Made by a program: the position numbers and the translations under genes. Of a DNA stretch of 64,000 nucleotides, positions 37,911 to 46,383 are shown in pieces (within the stretch, counting starts at the first letter, position 1; each line of letters begins with the position of its first letter). A model generated the notes under the pieces. That model did no database searches. It was not told where the DNA came from and saw only the letters and a program-made list of their open reading frames with translations. The stretch comes from Gibbsiella quercinecans. GTDB taxonomy: Bacteria; Pseudomonadota; Gammaproteobacteria; Enterobacterales; Enterobacteriaceae. Location of the stretch: contig NZ_CP014136.1 in assembly GCF_002291425.1 (NCBI RefSeq), positions 3,038,001 through 3,102,000 on the forward strand, written 5' to 3'.

Positions 37911-39162
37911 TCGACTTCTCCTCAATGAAACGGATGACTTCTACCAGGGTATTTTCATCACCAAAGCCACCGGCTTTAGTCATAACCAGCAAATTGTGCC
38001 GGGCGTTCAACAGGTGGCCCCAGGGCACACAGCCCGCCACCTGCCCATGAATCTGAAAGCCGCTGGCGCCCAGCCCGCGGGCGACCGCCAGCGCCACGTC
38101 GCCGCCGGAAAGGTACAGCCCGGCCGGCGTTTGTATTTCCAGGACTTCCTGGGTCAGTTGGGCCAGCAGCGCGCACAGATCTTCCCCCAACCGGCGGCGC
38201 GTGATCCGGTGCTGCCGGCACAGTTGGTCAATGGTTTGCCGTTGCGCCGCCTGCCGGCTGGTGCGGATCACGCAGTGCCGGCCTTGCGCCAGTGCCTGAA
38301 CCACGGTGCTGCGCCAGAGCGCCAACTGCGGCCAGCCCTGGAACATCGCTTCGATATCGATATCCACCAGCGTGATGGCGTGGCTGGCGTTCAACTGTGC
38401 GATTTGCCGCTGCGCCATTTCGCTCATTGAGCCAATCACCGCCAACAGCGGAGCGGGGCGGCGGTCGGCCAGCAGCCTGCCCAGGGCATCGCTCAGGCCG
38501 GTTGCGCCGATCAGCAGCGGCCGCTGTGGCAAGCGGGCCGCCGCCAGCATGAGGCGTTGCAGATCGTCATCGGTTTCGGCATCAACGATGACAAAACGCG
38601 CGTGCTGTTGCTGCAACTGCGCCAGTGCCGCTTGCAGTTCGCCGCCGCGCACCGCCGCCAAAGGCAGCCGGCTGCAGGGCAGGGCGCTTTGTTGTTGCAG
38701 GCGCTGCTGAATGCTGGCGGTGGTGATAGGCGTTTTGGGATCGCTGGCGAATTCCGTTTCCGTTAATAAGCGGCCGTGGATCAGGCAGTTGCCGCCGCGG
38801 GTAATGCGCCCAAGCCGGGGCACCGCCGGGGCGATCAGCGCCATTGGCGCGCCGCTGGCCAACAGCGCGGCTTCCGCTTCGGCGCCCAGGTTGCCGCGCA
38901 GCGTTGAATCGATCTTCTTGAACACCCAACCCAATCCTTGCGGCCAGCCGGCTAGCGCCTGGCGAACGCGCTGCGCTGCCTCTTCCGCTGTGGCGGCCCG
39001 GCTGTCGGTGCTGATCACCCGCACTCCTTGCGTTTGCGCGGCGGCTACCTGCGGCTCAAACAGCACCCTGACCTGGGCGCCAGCGCTGGCAAGCCCGATA
39101 CCGGCATCGTTCGCGCCGGTGAAATCATCTGCGATGACCAGAACCGGTGTGTTCCACTGCAT
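37903..39162 (-). CDS. dtnK: DUF1537 four-carbon acid sugar kinase (DtnK-like)
   Basis: A 419-residue kinase of the DUF1537 family. The N-terminal substrate domain has VLVIADDFTGANDAGIGLA and FKKIDSTLRGNLGAEAEAAL; the C-terminal nucleotide domain has LYLSGGDVALAVARGLGASGFQIHG and MTKAGGFGDENTLVEVIRFI. Family members phosphorylate D-threonate, D-erythronate, L-threonate or related acids at O4. With PdxA2 directly behind, the D-threonate pathway is the simplest reading. First gene of the minus-strand arm; start at 39162 follows AAGGCGGAA. Confidence 0.87.
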   Translation of the reverse strand: MQWNTPVLVIADDFTGANDAGIGLASAGAQVRVLFEPQVAAAQTQGVRVISTDSRAATAEEAAQRVRQALAGWPQGLGWVFKKIDSTLRGNLGAEAEAALLASGAPMALIAPAVPRLGRITRGGNCLIHGRLLTETEFASDPKTPITTASIQQRLQQQSALPCSRLPLAAVRGGELQAALAQLQQQHARFVIVDAETDDDLQRLMLAAARLPQRPLLIGATGLSDALGRLLADRRPAPLLAVIGSMSEMAQRQIAQLNASHAITLVDIDIEAMFQGWPQLALWRSTVVQALAQGRHCVIRTSRQAAQRQTIDQLCRQHRITRRRLGEDLCALLAQLTQEVLEIQTPAGLYLSGGDVALAVARGLGASGFQIHGQVAGCVPWGHLLNARHNLLVMTKAGGFGDENTLVEVIRFIEEKSSE

Positions 39163-39193
39163 CGTATTCCGCCTTTTTCGTGTTACGCTGCCA

Positions 39194-39246
39194 TTGATTA
39201 TATTCAATCATAATTGATTATATGTGAGCAAGTTCAAATTAATCAA
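39194..39246. promoter_or_regulatory. AT-rich repeats in the divergent dtnK / Fe-ADH promoter region
   Basis: TTGATTATAT occurs twice (from 39194 and 39214), separated by TTCAATCATAA, which creates a perfect inverted repeat TCAAT-CATA-ATTGA (39204-39217) and TGATT-N6-AATCA (39195-39210). A further ATTAATCAAT lies at 39237-39246. These overlapping half-sites between two divergent transcripts are a good candidate operator for the cluster's DeoR regulator. Confidence 0.6.
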
Positions 39247-39351
39247 TATCGAGATGGCCTATAAAATAAGCACGACACGCAGTAAAGATGGCGTGATTTT
39301 GAGTAAATAAAATCACCGTTGCCCAACGGGCCGGGAGGAGAGTCGGTAATA

Positions 39352-40500
39352 ATGAATATCAACAGCACCCTTATCAGCGGCTATCAGGCGCTTAATGACA
39401 TTGGTTACCTGTTAACGGGAAAGCGCAGCGTACTGCTGGTGACGGACCGGAATATTGCCCGTATCCCTGCCGCCCAGGCGTTTATCGCCCAGGTTCGCGC
39501 CGGCGCCGGGCATTTGGTGGTGGTGGATAGCGTGCCGCCGGAGCCGAGCCAGCATGATGTCGCCGCCATTTTGCAGCAGTTGCCGGTGCAGGAGACGGAT
39601 CTGGTGATTGGCATCGGCGGCGGTAGCGTGCTGGACGTCGCCAAACTGCTGTCGGTGCTGTGCATTGCGCAGGCGCCAACGCTGGAGGCGCTGTTGGCCG
39701 GGGAAAAGCCGCTCAGGCGCGCCACGTCGCTGCTGATCCCCACCACGGCCGGCACCGGCTCGGAAGCCACCCCAAACGCGATCCTGGCGATCCCGGAAAA
39801 AGAAACCAAAGTCGGCATTATTTCACCGGTCATGCTGCCGGATTACGTGGCGTTGGTGCCGGAACTGACCACCAGCATGCCGGCGCAGATTGCCGCTTCA
39901 ACCGGCATTGATGCGCTTTGCCACCTGATCGAATGCTTTACCGCCACCGTCGCCAACCCGGTGAGCGACAACTATGCCCTGATCGGCATGAAGAAACTGT
40001 TCGCCAGCCTGGAAACCGCCGTGGCGCAGCCGGACAACCTGCAGGCCAAACTCGACATGCTGTGGGCCTCTTATTACGGCGGCGCGGCGATCGCCCATGC
40101 CGGCACCCACCTGGTGCACGCCATGTCCTATCCGTTGGGCGGCAAGTACCACATTCCCCATGGCGTTGCCAACGCCATCCTGCTGGCGCCCTGTATGCGT
40201 TTCGTGCGCCCGGCCGCGGTCAGCAAGTTCGCCGTGGCCTATGACCTGATCCCCGATGCCGATGCCTCTCTAAGCGAGGAGCAAAAATCCCACGCGCTGG
40301 TGGCCTATTTCGCCGATCTGGTCAAACGCCTGCAGTTACCCGCCAGCCTGGAAGCGCTCGGCATTGGCAGCGACCATCTGCCGTATCTGGTGGAAGCGGC
40401 GCTGGACGTTCAGCGCCTGATGAAAAATGTCCCATCCAAGGTCAGCGCCGATGATGTGCGCGACATCTATCTGACGCTGTTCCCGGCTAAAAATACCTGA
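39352..40500 (+). CDS. Iron-containing alcohol dehydrogenase
   Basis: A 382-residue group III dehydrogenase. NAD-binding GGGSVLDVAKL, PTTAGTGSEATPNAIL, and metal ligands in GIDALCHLIECF, HLVHAMSYPLGGKYHIPHGVANAILL are present. Such enzymes usually interconvert short aldehydes or hydroxy-acid semialdehydes and alcohols. Start at 39352 is preceded by GGGAGGAG. First gene of the plus-strand arm, 18 bases before the aldolase-like gene; it may reduce the aldehyde the aldolase releases. Substrate not identified. Confidence 0.85.
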   Translation: MNINSTLISGYQALNDIGYLLTGKRSVLLVTDRNIARIPAAQAFIAQVRAGAGHLVVVDSVPPEPSQHDVAAILQQLPVQETDLVIGIGGGSVLDVAKLLSVLCIAQAPTLEALLAGEKPLRRATSLLIPTTAGTGSEATPNAILAIPEKETKVGIISPVMLPDYVALVPELTTSMPAQIAASTGIDALCHLIECFTATVANPVSDNYALIGMKKLFASLETAVAQPDNLQAKLDMLWASYYGGAAIAHAGTHLVHAMSYPLGGKYHIPHGVANAILLAPCMRFVRPAAVSKFAVAYDLIPDADASLSEEQKSHALVAYFADLVKRLQLPASLEALGIGSDHLPYLVEAALDVQRLMKNVPSKVSADDVRDIYLTLFPAKNT

Positions 40501-40518
40501 CAGAAACCGAGGAAAACC

Positions 40519-41403
40519 ATGACCAGAAAAATAGAGGGCGTACTCACCGCCATTGTCACCACCTTTGATCACCAGGGGGCATATCACCCAGCGGCGATGC
40601 GCGTGCAGATCCGCCGCCAGTTGGCCGCCGGCAACGGGATTTTCTGCGGCGGTACCAACGGCGAATTCTTTGTGCTGAATGAAAAAGAGAAGCTGGCGGT
40701 GACCCAGACCTGCGTGGAGGAAGTGAACGGCCAGGCGGCGGTGGTCGGCCATATCGGCGAGATCTCCACGCGTGAAACCATTCATCTGGGTAAACAGGTG
40801 GCCGCGCTTGGGGTGGATGCCGTATCGGTGATCACCCCGTACTTTGTGCCGCTCAAGCAGGAAGAGCTGATTTATCACTACCTGAAAATCGCCGATGCGG
40901 TTCCGGTGCCGGTGTTTCTCTACAACATCCCGGCGCGCACGGGCAACACCCTGCAGCCGGAAACCGTGCGCCAACTGGCGCAACACCCGAACATTATCGG
41001 CATCAAGGACAGCGCCGGCAGCTACGACAGCCTGAAAGGCTTCTTGCAGGCGGCCGAAGGCATCAGCGGCTTTAATGTGCTGAACGGGCCGGATTCGTTG
41101 ATCCACCAGGGCTTTGTCGACGGTTGCAGCGCCTGTATCTCCGGGCTGGCCAACGTGGCGCCTGATGAAATCAATGCTATTTGGGCGCATTTCCAACGTG
41201 GCGATATCGCTGCATCGCGCCAGGCGCAGGAAAACGTCACCGGCTTGCGCACCGATCTGTACAGCGTGGCGTTCTCGCCGGCGGCGGTGAAAAAGGCCCT
41301 GGCGCTGCTCGGTCATGAGGTGGGCGAAAGCCGTTATGCCGTGCGCTTTAGCGAGCAGGATGAACAACGTATTCGCCAGGTTGTGCAGCAGTATTTGCAA
41401 TAA
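40519..41403 (+). CDS. DapA/NanA-family aldolase or dehydratase
   Basis: A 294-residue class I Schiff-base TIM-barrel protein. The substrate loop GGTNGEFFVLNEKEKLAV (cf. GTTGE in DapA), catalytic Tyr in FLYNIPARTGN and Schiff-base Lys in IIGIKDSAGSYD are in place. In a sugar-acid locus and away from lysine genes, it is more likely a 2-keto-3-deoxy acid aldolase (pyruvate plus an aldehyde) or a related dehydratase than dihydrodipicolinate synthase. Second gene of the arm. Confidence 0.85.
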   Translation: MTRKIEGVLTAIVTTFDHQGAYHPAAMRVQIRRQLAAGNGIFCGGTNGEFFVLNEKEKLAVTQTCVEEVNGQAAVVGHIGEISTRETIHLGKQVAALGVDAVSVITPYFVPLKQEELIYHYLKIADAVPVPVFLYNIPARTGNTLQPETVRQLAQHPNIIGIKDSAGSYDSLKGFLQAAEGISGFNVLNGPDSLIHQGFVDGCSACISGLANVAPDEINAIWAHFQRGDIAASRQAQENVTGLRTDLYSVAFSPAAVKKALALLGHEVGESRYAVRFSEQDEQRIRQVVQQYLQ

Positions 41404-41452
41404 CGGCGGCAGCGGCGCTGCGGCGCCGCCTTACCACGATGAGGATGCAACG

Positions 41453-42403
41453 ATGAAAGTCATCTGTACTTCCCCTTCTTTCGCCAAATACGATCCCGCA
41501 CCGATCGAGACGTTGCGCGAATGGGGCTTTGAACTGGTCATGCTGCCGGCGGATGCGGCGCTGTCCGCGCTTGAACCGCACCTTGCCGAGACGGTGGCGA
41601 TGATCGTCGCCTTCACCGACGTTAACGCCGAGCTGCTGGCACGGGCGCCAACGCTGAAAATTGTGTGTAAACATGGGGTCGGCGTGGACAATATCGATCT
41701 GAACGCCACCCGTGAACGCGGGGTTTACGTCACCAACGTGCCGGATGCCAATAAGCATGCCGTGGCCGATTTTGCTTTCGCGCTGATCCTAGATGGCGCC
41801 CGCCAGGTGACTCAGGCGGCGCAGGAAACCCGTGCCGGTACGTGGCCGCGTATTTTCGCCACCGACGTGTACGGCAAAACGCTGGGTATCGTCGGCCTGG
41901 GCAACATCGGCAAACAGGTGGCGCTGCGCGCCAGCGGGTTCAACATGCGCGTGCTGGCGTTTGATTTTTATCGCGATGAAGCCTTTGCCGCTGAACATGG
42001 CGTGGAGTTTGTTGATTTGGCGCAGCTGACCGCGCAAAGCGACTTTATTACCCTGCATACGCCATTAACCGAGGATACCCGCAACCTGTTCAACGCCGCG
42101 CGTTTTGAGCAGATGAAGCCATCGGCTTTTCTGATTAACGTATCGCGCGGCGGTATTGTTAACGAGCAGGATCTTTACCAGGCGTTGTTAAATAATGCCA
42201 TAGCCGGCGCCGCGGCGGATGTTTTTGAGCAGGAGCCGCTAAATAATCATCCCCTGTTTACGCTGAATAATTTTATCCCTACCCCGCATATTGCGGGATA
42301 TACCGACGGCGCAATCAGCGCCATTGGCGAACGCTGCGTACAGCAAATTATCCAGTGTATCAATCAAGGGGAACGCCCCGTCAATATTATGAATTCACTG
42401 TAA
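41453..42403 (+). CDS. D-isomer-specific 2-hydroxyacid dehydrogenase
   Basis: A 316-residue NAD(P)-dependent dehydrogenase of the phosphoglycerate/glyoxylate reductase family. It shows GIVGLGNIGKQVALRASGF, the catalytic Arg in LINVSRGGIVNEQDL, Glu in DVFEQEPL and His in PTPHIAGYTDG. Start at 41453 after GAGGATGCAACG. It would oxidise or reduce a 2-hydroxy/2-keto acid such as glycerate/hydroxypyruvate or a pathway-specific acid. Third gene of the arm; 50 bases from the aldolase gene. Confidence 0.88.
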   Translation: MKVICTSPSFAKYDPAPIETLREWGFELVMLPADAALSALEPHLAETVAMIVAFTDVNAELLARAPTLKIVCKHGVGVDNIDLNATRERGVYVTNVPDANKHAVADFAFALILDGARQVTQAAQETRAGTWPRIFATDVYGKTLGIVGLGNIGKQVALRASGFNMRVLAFDFYRDEAFAAEHGVEFVDLAQLTAQSDFITLHTPLTEDTRNLFNAARFEQMKPSAFLINVSRGGIVNEQDLYQALLNNAIAGAAADVFEQEPLNNHPLFTLNNFIPTPHIAGYTDGAISAIGERCVQQIIQCINQGERPVNIMNSL

Positions 42404-42422
42404 ACAGCGCGACCAGAAAAAT

Positions 42423-42474
42423 AATAAGAAGGCGCTAACGCTTTCTTATTAATGACTGAAAATATTTTCAGTCA
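42423..42474 (+). repeat. Adjacent hairpin and perfect 22-bp palindrome before the MFS gene
   Basis: Two structures stand side by side in the 169-base gap between the 2-hydroxyacid dehydrogenase and MFS genes. The first is a 12-bp stem (AATAAGAAGGCG / CGCTTTCTTATT, one G-T pair, loop CTAA) at 42423-42450. The second, 42453-42474, is a perfect uninterrupted 22-bp palindrome with half-site TGACTGAAAAT. The first may be an intercistronic attenuator; the second looks like a binding site for a dimeric regulator or a hairpin of its own. Confidence 0.8.
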
Positions 42475-42572
42475 ATACGGCCGGAATAATTCAAGCAGCA
42501 GCATGGTGAATGCCGCCGCCAGGTTAATTATGCCGGGAATACTCCGATCTCTTATTTACTGGCCCGATAACA

Positions 42573-43892
42573 ATGAATACAACAGCAACCCAAACCCGCA
42601 TTCGTTGGTGGGTCGCCGGCCTGATGTGGCTGGCGATCGCCATAAATTATATCGACCGCACGGTGCTTTCCGCCGCTGCGCCGCACCTGATTGATGAGCT
42701 CCAGCTGTCGCCGGAAATGATGGGATTCATTATGGCTGCGTTTTTCTGGTCATATTCATTGCTGCAAATTCCCGCCGGCTGGTTTGCCGATCGCTACGGC
42801 CAAAAGAAAGGGTTGGGCCTGGCGGTGGGCTGGTGGTCTATCGCCACGGCGGCGATGGGGCTGGCCACCGGCTTTAAATCCCTGCTGGCGCTGCGCCTGG
42901 CGCTTGGCGTGGGCGAAGCCGCGGCCTACCCCAGCAACGCCGGTATCGCGGCGCGCTGGTTCCCGGATCGCGAGCGCGCCACCATTTCCGGGCTGTTTGA
43001 CAGCGCGTCGAAATTTGGCGGCGCGGTGGCGATGCCGCTGATTGTGTGGATGATTTTCGTGGTGGACTGGCGCATGACGTTCCTGATTATCGGCGCCGTC
43101 GGCCTGCTGTGGGTGATCGCTTGGTATTTCATTTACGCCGAAAACCCGGAAGACCACAAGCTGATCAGCCAACAGGAAGTGCGCTATATCCGCGACGGCC
43201 AAAAGCAGCACCACGGCGATAAAAGCGTGCTGCCAATGCGCTGGTACAAGCTGCTGCGCTATCGCAACATCTGGGCGATGTGCCTGGGCTTTTTCACCAT
43301 CAACTACACCTCTTATTTCTTTATTACCTGGCTGCCGACCTATCTGGTGCAGGAAAAGGGGATGGACTTCATCAAGATGGGGATGGTTGCCGCGCTGCCG
43401 CTGCTCTGCGGCATGGTGGTGGAAGTGATCGCCGGCTGGGCATCCGATCGGGTGGCGCACAGCGGCAAGCTCTCGTTGACCGCCACGCGCAAACTGTTTT
43501 TAACCATTGGCCTGCTGATGGCGCTGTGCATCGGTTTTGCCCCGTTTACCGATTCAGTGTTTATGACGGTCTTCCTGCTGTGCGTGGCGAAATCCGGCAC
43601 CACCGTGGCGGCTTCGCAGGTATGGGCATTGCCCGGCGACGTGGCGCCGAAGAACAGCGTTTCCATTGTGGCCGGTTTGCAAAACACTGTGTCCAACTTT
43701 GGCGGCGCGATCGGCCCGATTGTGACCGGGGCGATTGTGGCGGCCACCGGCTCCTTCACCTACGCGCTGGTGTTCTCCGCCGCGCTGGTGGTGTTGGGGA
43801 TACTTAACTATCTGTTCCTGCTGGGGAAAGTTGAACCGATCGGCGAAGATAAAGCGCAGGGTGTGCCGCTGGGCTCCACCCACCACGCCTAG
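42573..43892 (+). CDS. MFS transporter, anion:cation symporter (ACS) family
   Basis: A 439-residue inner-membrane permease with about 12 helices. It has the ACS signatures NYIDRTVLSAAAPHLIDELQLSPEMMGFIMAAFFWSYSL and WFADRYGQKKGLGLAVGWWS, and resembles hexuronate, galactarate and glucarate permeases. It probably imports the organic acid used by this locus. Last gene of the plus-strand arm, with its own upstream structures, so it may be separately tuned. Confidence 0.9.
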   Translation: MNTTATQTRIRWWVAGLMWLAIAINYIDRTVLSAAAPHLIDELQLSPEMMGFIMAAFFWSYSLLQIPAGWFADRYGQKKGLGLAVGWWSIATAAMGLATGFKSLLALRLALGVGEAAAYPSNAGIAARWFPDRERATISGLFDSASKFGGAVAMPLIVWMIFVVDWRMTFLIIGAVGLLWVIAWYFIYAENPEDHKLISQQEVRYIRDGQKQHHGDKSVLPMRWYKLLRYRNIWAMCLGFFTINYTSYFFITWLPTYLVQEKGMDFIKMGMVAALPLLCGMVVEVIAGWASDRVAHSGKLSLTATRKLFLTIGLLMALCIGFAPFTDSVFMTVFLLCVAKSGTTVAASQVWALPGDVAPKNSVSIVAGLQNTVSNFGGAIGPIVTGAIVAATGSFTYALVFSAALVVLGILNYLFLLGKVEPIGEDKAQGVPLGSTHHA

Positions 43893-43906
43893 CTGGCAAC
43901 GGTAAC

Positions 43907-43931
43907 GGGCCGGGCGCGGGGCGCCCGGCCC
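43907..43931. terminator. Bidirectional terminator between MFS and Anbu genes
   Basis: GGGCCGGGCG pairs perfectly with CGCCCGGCCC around a 5-base loop, directly between two convergent genes. No T-run is present on either side. Confidence 0.6.
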
Positions 43932-43937
43932 AAACGG

Positions 43938-44666
43938 TTACAGCACCAGCGGCGGCAACTGTTTGAAAATACTGACCAGCCCTTCCCCCCAGCCTTTACG
44001 AATGGTGCTGAAATAGGGGTGGTTTTCGGTAATGCGGTACTGCTGGGCGGCGCTGAAGCTATCGCGTGGATAGATCATAACATCCAGCGGCAGGCCGACC
44101 GACAGGTTGCTGCGCAGCGTGGAATCCATCGAGATGAGCGCGCACTGCATGGCCTGTTCCAGCGGCGTATCGTAATCCAGCACGCGATCGATAATCGGCT
44201 TGCCGTACTTGCTCTCGCCAATCTGGAAATAGGGCGTGTCATGGGCCGATTCAATGAAGTTGCCCTGCGGATAGATATTGAACAACCGCATCTCTTCGCC
44301 CTTGATCTGGCCGCCGAGCAGCAGGCTGCAGCTAAAATCGGTGGCGGTGCCGTTTTGCTGGGCGCTGCTGTCGCGATGGATCACTTCCCGCACCGTTTCC
44401 CCCACCAGCGTTGCCGCATCGTACATGCTGCGCACGGTCAGCATGCTGTGCTGATCCGGATCCTGGCTGCGGCGTAGCAGCAGGCTGATGATGCTTTGGG
44501 TGGTGGCCAGGTTGCCGGCGCTTTGCAGAACCAGCGTGCGCTCGCCGTCTTGCTGGAACACATGCAGTTTACGAAAGGTTGAAATATGGTCGACCCCGGC
44601 GTTGGTGCGTGAATCGGAAGCAAACACCAACCCGGATGACAAACCCATGGCCACACAATAGGTCAT
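43938..44666 (-). CDS. anbu: Anbu proteasome-like peptidase (HslV/20S beta homologue)
   Basis: A 242-residue Ntn-hydrolase of the COG3484 'proteasome-type protease' family. The start MTYCVAMGLSSGLVFASDSRTNAGVDHISTFRKLHVF places Thr2 as the N-terminal nucleophile after removal of Met; the proteasome-like Asp (SDSRTNAG) and Lys (FRKLHV) residues follow, and DSTLRSNLSVGLPLDVMIY is typical. Anbu proteins form helical or ring assemblies and usually lie with ATP-grasp, alpha-E and transglutaminase genes; those occur here at 46878-50034 on the same strand, separated by two plus-strand genes. Target and product are not established. ATG at 44666 is chosen because any extension would bury Thr2. Confidence 0.92.
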   Translation of the reverse strand: MTYCVAMGLSSGLVFASDSRTNAGVDHISTFRKLHVFQQDGERTLVLQSAGNLATTQSIISLLLRRSQDPDQHSMLTVRSMYDAATLVGETVREVIHRDSSAQQNGTATDFSCSLLLGGQIKGEEMRLFNIYPQGNFIESAHDTPYFQIGESKYGKPIIDRVLDYDTPLEQAMQCALISMDSTLRSNLSVGLPLDVMIYPRDSFSAAQQYRITENHPYFSTIRKGWGEGLVSIFKQLPPLVL

Positions 44667-44979
44667 ACAACAGTCCCTCAAACAAGGTGTTACACCGCGC
44701 GGCGGTGGATACCGGTGCCTGCATACGCCGCGCGCCGCAGGCTTTGCGCACCGGAAAACGATACCGTTAGCCTGCCGTAATCCAGGCCGTTCGGCAAGTG
44801 GCAGCGGCCAAATAATGTTCAGCCGCTAGCTGGTTGATATACGGTAATAAATTCAATATATCCCACGGATATTTTCCCGGGCAGTCGCTGCTTATTTGGC
44901 CATTAATTTTATTTTGTGAAATAAATATGCTAACGTTAACAACATGACTGAATCTGTCCATTGGGATTAAGGAGTAAGT
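44667..44979. promoter_or_regulatory. Divergent region between Anbu and the polyol dehydrogenase
   Basis: No gene is seen in 313 bases. At 44928-44941 the near-palindrome TGCTAACGTTAACA has a central CG and the half-site form of LacI/GalR-family operators. A small frame (ATG at 44944, eight codons, stop at 44970) lies just before the dehydrogenase ribosome-binding site and may be chance. No LacI-type regulator gene is nearby. Confidence 0.45.
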
Positions 44980-46371
44980 TTGACTGTAGAAAATAAGCGA
45001 ACGTGGTTGCATCTTGGGGCTGGCGCATTTCATCGAGCGCATCAGGCGTGGTATTTGAATCAACTGAGGGAGAATGGGGAAACAGACTGGCATATGGCGT
45101 TGGCGAATATTCGTAACAGCGCCACGCAAGAAATGCTGCAACACCTCCATCAACAGCAAGGCCGCTATACGCTGGAATCAATCTCACCGCAGGGTGAATT
45201 CAATTATCAAACCATTTCCGCTATTAAAGACATTATTCTGTGGGATGAAGGCATCCGCTCCGTTATTAAATGTGGTGCACAGGCGTCAACCAAAATAATT
45301 TCTTTTACCGTCACTGAAGGGGGCTATTTCCTGGATGATGACGGCCACCTGGATATTACGGATAAAGCGATTGCCGCAGATCTGCGTGAAGAAGGGGAAA
45401 CCCGCACGCTGTACGGCGCGCTGAGTAAAATTCTGCGTGCCAGAATGGCCCAGGACAGCGGCCCGGTAACGTTGCTGAGCTGCGATAACCTGCGCAACAA
45501 CGGCGACAGCTTCTACCGCGGCCTGATTGAGTTCGTGCAGGCGCAGAACAATAGCGCGCTGGAAGCCTGGATCCGCGCCAATACGCGGGCGCCGAACAGC
45601 ATGGTGGATCGCATCACGCCGAAATACGATCCGCAAATCAACGAACGTTTGGCGCAGCAGGGCATTGAAGACCGCGCGCCCCTGACCTGCGAAACCTTCT
45701 CCCAATGGGTGATTGAGGATGATTTCATCGCCGGCCGCCCGGCGCTGGAGAAGGTGGGCGTGGAGTTTACCGAACGCGTCACGCCGTATGAAGAAGCGAA
45801 AATTCGCATCCTCAACGCCAGCCACAGCGGCATTGCCTGGGCCGGGGCGCTGGTGGGTAAAAAATATATCGATCAAAGCATTGCCCTGCCGCAGGTGGAC
45901 GCCTGGATCCGCGCCTATGTGCTGGACGACGTGGCCGCGGCGCTGCATCCCGCTGCCTTTGATTTGACAGAGTACTGCGATACGACGTTGGAGCGCTTTG
46001 GCAACCGCTGGGTGCGCGATACCAATCAGCGCGTCTCTTCAGACAGCATCGCCAAGATGCATGAGTTTATTGTCCCGACGCTCAAGCAGCGTTATCAGCA
46101 GGGTGAAACACCGCGTGCGGCAATGATCCTGCCGGCCCTGTTCTTCTTGTTTATGCAGGCGCGCCAGCAGCAGAAGCTGCCGTTTGACTATCAGGATCGG
46201 GCAATCGACAGCGTGGATTTCGATGCTATTTTTGCTGCGGATGACGCTCTACTGGCCTACGCCAGCAATAAAAAACTCTTTGGTTCACTGGCGCAGAAAA
46301 AAGAATTGATAAGCGATCTGCGTGATGCCGTTGCTGAGGTTAAGCGATGGTTGAGTAGCCAGGAAAAATAA
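44980..46371 (+). CDS. dalD: Mannitol dehydrogenase family, D-arabinitol 4-dehydrogenase-like
   Basis: A 463-residue long-chain polyol dehydrogenase. It has WLHLGAGAFHRAHQAWYLNQL (NAD-binding start), TEGGYFLDDDGHLD, LSCDNLRNNGDSFYRGLIEF, and the catalytic-core KIRILNASHSGIAWAGALVGKKYI with the Lys/Asn/His pattern of the family (EEAKIRILNASHS). The sequence is closest to D-arabinitol 4-dehydrogenase (DalD), but substrate (arabinitol, mannitol or another polyol) is not certain. The start is TTG at 44980, five bases after GGAG; there is no ATG in frame nearby. It is 12 bases before the SemiSWEET-like gene, so the two form an operon. Confidence 0.85.
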   Translation: MTVENKRTWLHLGAGAFHRAHQAWYLNQLRENGETDWHMALANIRNSATQEMLQHLHQQQGRYTLESISPQGEFNYQTISAIKDIILWDEGIRSVIKCGAQASTKIISFTVTEGGYFLDDDGHLDITDKAIAADLREEGETRTLYGALSKILRARMAQDSGPVTLLSCDNLRNNGDSFYRGLIEFVQAQNNSALEAWIRANTRAPNSMVDRITPKYDPQINERLAQQGIEDRAPLTCETFSQWVIEDDFIAGRPALEKVGVEFTERVTPYEEAKIRILNASHSGIAWAGALVGKKYIDQSIALPQVDAWIRAYVLDDVAAALHPAAFDLTEYCDTTLERFGNRWVRDTNQRVSSDSIAKMHEFIVPTLKQRYQQGETPRAAMILPALFFLFMQARQQQKLPFDYQDRAIDSVDFDAIFAADDALLAYASNKKLFGSLAQKKELISDLRDAVAEVKRWLSSQEK

Positions 46372-46383
46372 CAGAGGCATAAT

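Noticed and set aside
42452-42694. 80-codon frame starting in the 22-bp palindrome
   Set aside because: Overlaps the MFS gene start in another frame and shows no coding features.
44914-44935. Possible CRP site (TTTTGTGAAATAAATATGCT)
   Set aside because: Only the left half resembles the CRP consensus; the right half does not.
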